Shown: in pieces, positions 2,706-5,587 of the stretch
How the letters are laid out: the number at the start of each line of letters is the position of its first letter
Position numbering within the stretch: position 1 is the stretch's first letter
Assembly (NCBI GenBank): GCA_029937335.1
Contig: JAPYQD010000006.1
Location: 1 to 5,587 of the forward strand
Direction of reading: 5' to 3'
Length of the DNA: 5,587 bases
Source of the DNA: Gammaproteobacteria bacterium
Lineage (GTDB): Bacteria; Pseudomonadota; Gammaproteobacteria; PS1; Pseudothioglobaceae
Position numbers and translations under genes: made by a program
The notes under the pieces: generated by a model
Databases searched by the model: none
Told to the model about the DNA's origin: nothing
What the model saw: the letters and a program-made list of their open reading frames with translations, nothing else

Positions 2706-5587
2706 ATGCCTGATTCCGAGTTTGTCCACCTGCATTGTCACAGTGAATATTCCGTTGAGAATAGTTTAATTCGCATACCAAAATTGGTAAAAAAAGCCAA
2801 AGAACTCGGTATGAGCTCTATTGCGCTTACTGATAATGCTAATTTATTTGCAGCGGTTAAACTCTATAAAGCCGCTAAAGATGCTGGCATTAAGCCAATC
2901 TTTGGTGCTGAGCTTGTTCTTAAAGGTGAAGGCCAGAATTTTTCCTTACTACTTTTGTGTCAAGATCAGCAAGGCTATCTGAATTTATCTGAGCTGATTT
3001 CATTGTCTTATTTGCAAGGCCAAACGCTTGATGGTGTGAGTATTACTGCCGAGCAGTTACAAGCGTATCACCAAGGCTTGATACTCATTGCGCTACCGGT
3101 ACGTAGTGATGTGGCGCAACATCTAATTAACAATCAAATACCTGAGGCAAATCAACAAGCCCAAGCTTGGAAAACTGTTTTTGGCGATCGTTTTTATCTA
3201 GGAGTGCAACGTACTAGTCGAACCTATGATGAGCGCCATTTGCATCTTTGTATTGAGCTTGGCTTAGCGCTTGATATTCCTTTGGTGGCAACCAATGATG
3301 TGGAGTTTTTACAAAAACAAGATTTCGACGCACACGAGGCCAGAATCTGTATTTCTCAAGGTGGCTTACTGGACGATGCACGTCGTGAAAAACATTACCA
3401 CGCTGAGCAATATTTAAAATCAGGTGAAGCAATGGAGGCTCTATTTTCTGACTTGCCTGAGGCAATCATTAACAGTACTGAAATCGCCAAGCGCTGCAAT
3501 GTACATTTTGAATTATATAAAAAGAATTATTTACCGGATTTCCCAATTCCAGAAGGATTGAGTATTTCGCAATTCTTCACTCAAGAGTCAGAAGTGGGTT
3601 TGGATAATCGCTTGCAAGGCATTAAGGTAGATCGTCAAGTTTATGATGATCGTTTGGCATTTGAATTATCAGTGATTATTCAAATGGAATTTCCAGGGTA
3701 TTTTTTAATTGTGGCTGATTTTATTCGTTGGTCGAGAGACAATGGTATTCCTGTAGGCCCTGGTCGTGGCTCTGGTGCGGGCTCTTTGGTGGCTTATGCG
3801 TTAGGCATTACCAATGTTGATCCAATCAAGCATGAGTTATTATTTGAGCGTTTTCTTAATCCTGAACGTGTGTCAATGCCAGATTTTGATATTGATTTTT
3901 GCACCGATCGTCGTGATGAAGTGATTGACTATGTCTCTAAGAAATATGGCGCTGAAAAAGTATCACAGATTATTACTTACGGCACCATGGCAGCCAAAGG
4001 TGTTGTGCGCGACGTAGGACGTGTTTTAGGCCATCCTTACGGTTTTAGTGACCGGATATCTAAGTCTATCCCTAACGACCTTAAAATCAATCTTTCAAGA
4101 GCGCTGGGTTATTTCAACGAAGGTGATTCAAAAGAAAATAAAGACAAGTGGTATTCTGAAGAATTGAAAAATCGATATGACTCCGAAGAAAGTGTCACCA
4201 CTTTGATTGATTTATCATTAGAGTTAGAAGGCTTAGTGCGTAATGTCGGCACGCATGCCGGTGGTGTACTCATTGCCCCAAGTAAGATTAGTGATTTTTG
4301 CCCGATTTATAAAGGCCCTAACGAATCAGATGGTGTAGTTTCACAATTTGACATGAAAGATGTTGAGGCCATGGGCTTGGTGAAGTTTGATTTCTTGGGC
4401 TTGTCTAACCTGACTGTGATTGATAAAACCGTTAAACTTATTTTTGCTAAAGGTTTAAGTGACAAACTGATTGATGTTGATACCTTGCCTTTAGATGATA
4501 AAGCCGTTTATAAACTCTTACAACGCGGTGAAACTACCGGTATTTTCCAGTTAGAGTCCGAAGGTATGCGTGGTTATTTGAAAAAACTTAAAGCCAACTC
4601 ATTTGATGATATTGTTGACATGCTTGCCTTGTATCGTCCAGGAGCAATGGATTATATTGATAATTACATTGATGTTAAGCACGGTAGAAAAGAAATAGAG
4701 TACCCGCATCCCTTACTAGAAGAAATTTTAAAACCAACCAATGGCGTGTTTGTTTATCAAGAGCAAGTAATGAAATCCGCCCAAGTAATGGCGGGCTACT
4801 CGCTCGGTGGTGCAGATTTATTACGCCGTGCGATGGGAAAGAAAAAAGCTGATGAAATGGCAATGCAACGTTCAGTTTTTGTAAAGGGTTGTAAGGAAAA
4901 AAACATATCAAGCAAGAAAGCTAATGATGTTTTTGACTATATTGATAAGTTTGCAGGTTATGGCTTTAATAAGTCACATTCGGTAGCTTACGCCTATATA
5001 TCTTACCAAACAGTATGGCTAAAGGCGCATTATCCTGCTGCCTTTATGGCGTCAGTGCTCTCAGGTATGATGAGCGATACCGACAGAATTGCCTTTACCG
5101 TGAAGGAAGTGCAAGCCATGGGTTTGACAGTTGATGGCCCGAGCGTTAATGAATCTTACTATGGGTTTAGTATTCGAGATGAAAAAATCATTACTTATGG
5201 TTTAGGAGCGATCAAGGGTGTGGGTGAAGCTTTGATTGAAGTCTTAGTAGTTGAGCGAGAAGCGAATGGCGACTACCAAGATTTGTTTGATTTTTGTTCG
5301 CGTATTGAGCGTCGATCTTTGAATAAGCGCGCTGTTGAAGCTTTGATTTATAGTGGTGCTTTAGATGGTTTTGGTGTTAATCGTGCCAGTTTGATTAAAA
5401 GCTATCCAAGTGCGATGAAGCAAGCAGAGCAACGACAAAACGACCAATCTAGTGGGCAAAGTGGCTTGTTTGCAAATGAGCAAGTGCACAACGAGTATGA
5501 GGTGCATTATTTACCAGCCTCAAGTTTTTCGTTTAGAGAGACTTTGCAATTTGAAAAGAGCGTGATGGGTTATTATTTTTACAACCA
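2706..5587 (+). CDS. dnaE: DNA polymerase III alpha subunit, replicative polymerase (C-terminal end outside window)
   Basis: DnaE is the catalytic subunit of the replicative DNA polymerase III holoenzyme. The frame is open from ATG 2706 to the window edge, 960 codons; the E. coli protein has 1160, so about 200 residues (most of the OB-fold and the tau-binding end) are missing. Order: PHP domain from the N-terminus (HLHCHSEYS at 8-16, TDNANLF at 42-48, ATNDVEFL at 195-202); polymerase core with GPGRGSGAGS (351-360); catalytic aspartates in PDFDIDF (393, 395, 397) and KFDFLGL (Asp562), matching E. coli Asp401, Asp403 and Asp555; RNVGTHAGG (512-520); helix-hairpin-helix GAIKGVGE (834-841); and the internal sliding-clamp motif QSGLF (918-922), aligned with E. 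coli QADMF. The PHP metal site is only partly kept. No frameshift is seen. There is no clear Shine-Dalgarno sequence before the ATG, but the PDSEFVHLHCHS start matches the family N-terminus. A terminator separates it from the upstream operon. Confidence 0.97.
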   Translation, partial: MPDSEFVHLHCHSEYSVENSLIRIPKLVKKAKELGMSSIALTDNANLFAAVKLYKAAKDAGIKPIFGAELVLKGEGQNFSLLLLCQDQQGYLNLSELISLSYLQGQTLDGVSITAEQLQAYHQGLILIALPVRSDVAQHLINNQIPEANQQAQAWKTVFGDRFYLGVQRTSRTYDERHLHLCIELGLALDIPLVATNDVEFLQKQDFDAHEARICISQGGLLDDARREKHYHAEQYLKSGEAMEALFSDLPEAIINSTEIAKRCNVHFELYKKNYLPDFPIPEGLSISQFFTQESEVGLDNRLQGIKVDRQVYDDRLAFELSVIIQMEFPGYFLIVADFIRWSRDNGIPVGPGRGSGAGSLVAYALGITNVDPIKHELLFERFLNPERVSMPDFDIDFCTDRRDEVIDYVSKKYGAEKVSQIITYGTMAAKGVVRDVGRVLGHPYGFSDRISKSIPNDLKINLSRALGYFNEGDSKENKDKWYSEELKNRYDSEESVTTLIDLSLELEGLVRNVGTHAGGVLIAPSKISDFCPIYKGPNESDGVVSQFDMKDVEAMGLVKFDFLGLSNLTVIDKTVKLIFAKGLSDKLIDVDTLPLDDKAVYKLLQRGETTGIFQLESEGMRGYLKKLKANSFDDIVDMLALYRPGAMDYIDNYIDVKHGRKEIEYPHPLLEEILKPTNGVFVYQEQVMKSAQVMAGYSLGGADLLRRAMGKKKADEMAMQRSVFVKGCKEKNISSKKANDVFDYIDKFAGYGFNKSHSVAYAYISYQTVWLKAHYPAAFMASVLSGMMSDTDRIAFTVKEVQAMGLTVDGPSVNESYYGFSIRDEKIITYGLGAIKGVGEALIEVLVVEREANGDYQDLFDFCSRIERRSLNKRAVEALIYSGALDGFGVNRASLIKSYPSAMKQAEQRQNDQSSGQSGLFANEQVHNEYEVHYLPASSFSFRETLQFEKSVMGYYFYN

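Noticed and set aside
3214..3465. Minus-strand open frame of 83 codons
   Set aside because: It lies inside the well-supported dnaE coding frame and shows no recognisable protein features.
4675..4911. Minus-strand open frame of 78 codons
   Set aside because: It is antisense to conserved dnaE sequence, with no ribosome binding site or family resemblance that I can see.
2706..5587. Possible frameshift or break in dnaE
   Set aside because: I read the first roughly 400 codons base by base and checked conserved motifs through residue 922; all fall in the same frame with no internal stop.
1..5587. CRISPR array, tRNA, rRNA, transposase or phage module
   Set aside because: No regularly spaced repeats, cloverleaf-like sequence, rRNA words, terminal inverted repeats or recombinase catalytic motifs were seen on either strand.

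Overview
The window looks like chromosomal DNA of an AT-rich, sulfur-oxidising gammaproteobacterium. The evidence is the end of a Sox thiosulfate-oxidation cluster (soxA, soxK) and a proteobacterial-type DNA polymerase III alpha subunit (dnaE). The AT-rich composition and short T-tailed hairpins resemble the SUP05/Candidatus Thioglobus group or related thiotrophic symbionts, but that placement is an inference from memory, not a search. All genes I can support are on the + strand.

Layout: (1) 1-833 holds the 3' part of soxA and the complete small gene soxK, translationally close and probably the last genes of a sox operon. Two strong hairpin terminators follow (852-881 and 927-960). (2) 961-1168 has no convincing gene and contains a run of 13 T. 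(3) 1169-1366 is a 65-residue orphan gene with a good ribosome binding site, resembling a single short 'integrase-repeat' unit. (4) 1367-1619 is a non-coding AT-rich spacer with a 13-bp direct repeat. (5) 1620-2544 is a likely two-gene operon: a PsiE-family four-helix membrane protein, then an unrecognised membrane-anchored protein that is 20% methionine, with the methionines in an almost perfect 3-4 (heptad) spacing. A terminator at 2565-2590 closes the operon. (6) 2706 to the window end is dnaE, in frame with no disruption, lacking only about the last 200 residues.

How they fit together: SoxA is the catalytic cytochrome subunit of SoxAX, which joins thiosulfate to the carrier SoxYZ. SoxK binds and stimulates SoxAX. 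PsiE is a phosphate-starvation-associated inner-membrane protein of unknown biochemistry, and its pairing with the Met-rich coiled-coil protein is the least explained and most interesting part of the window. dnaE is a separate housekeeping unit.
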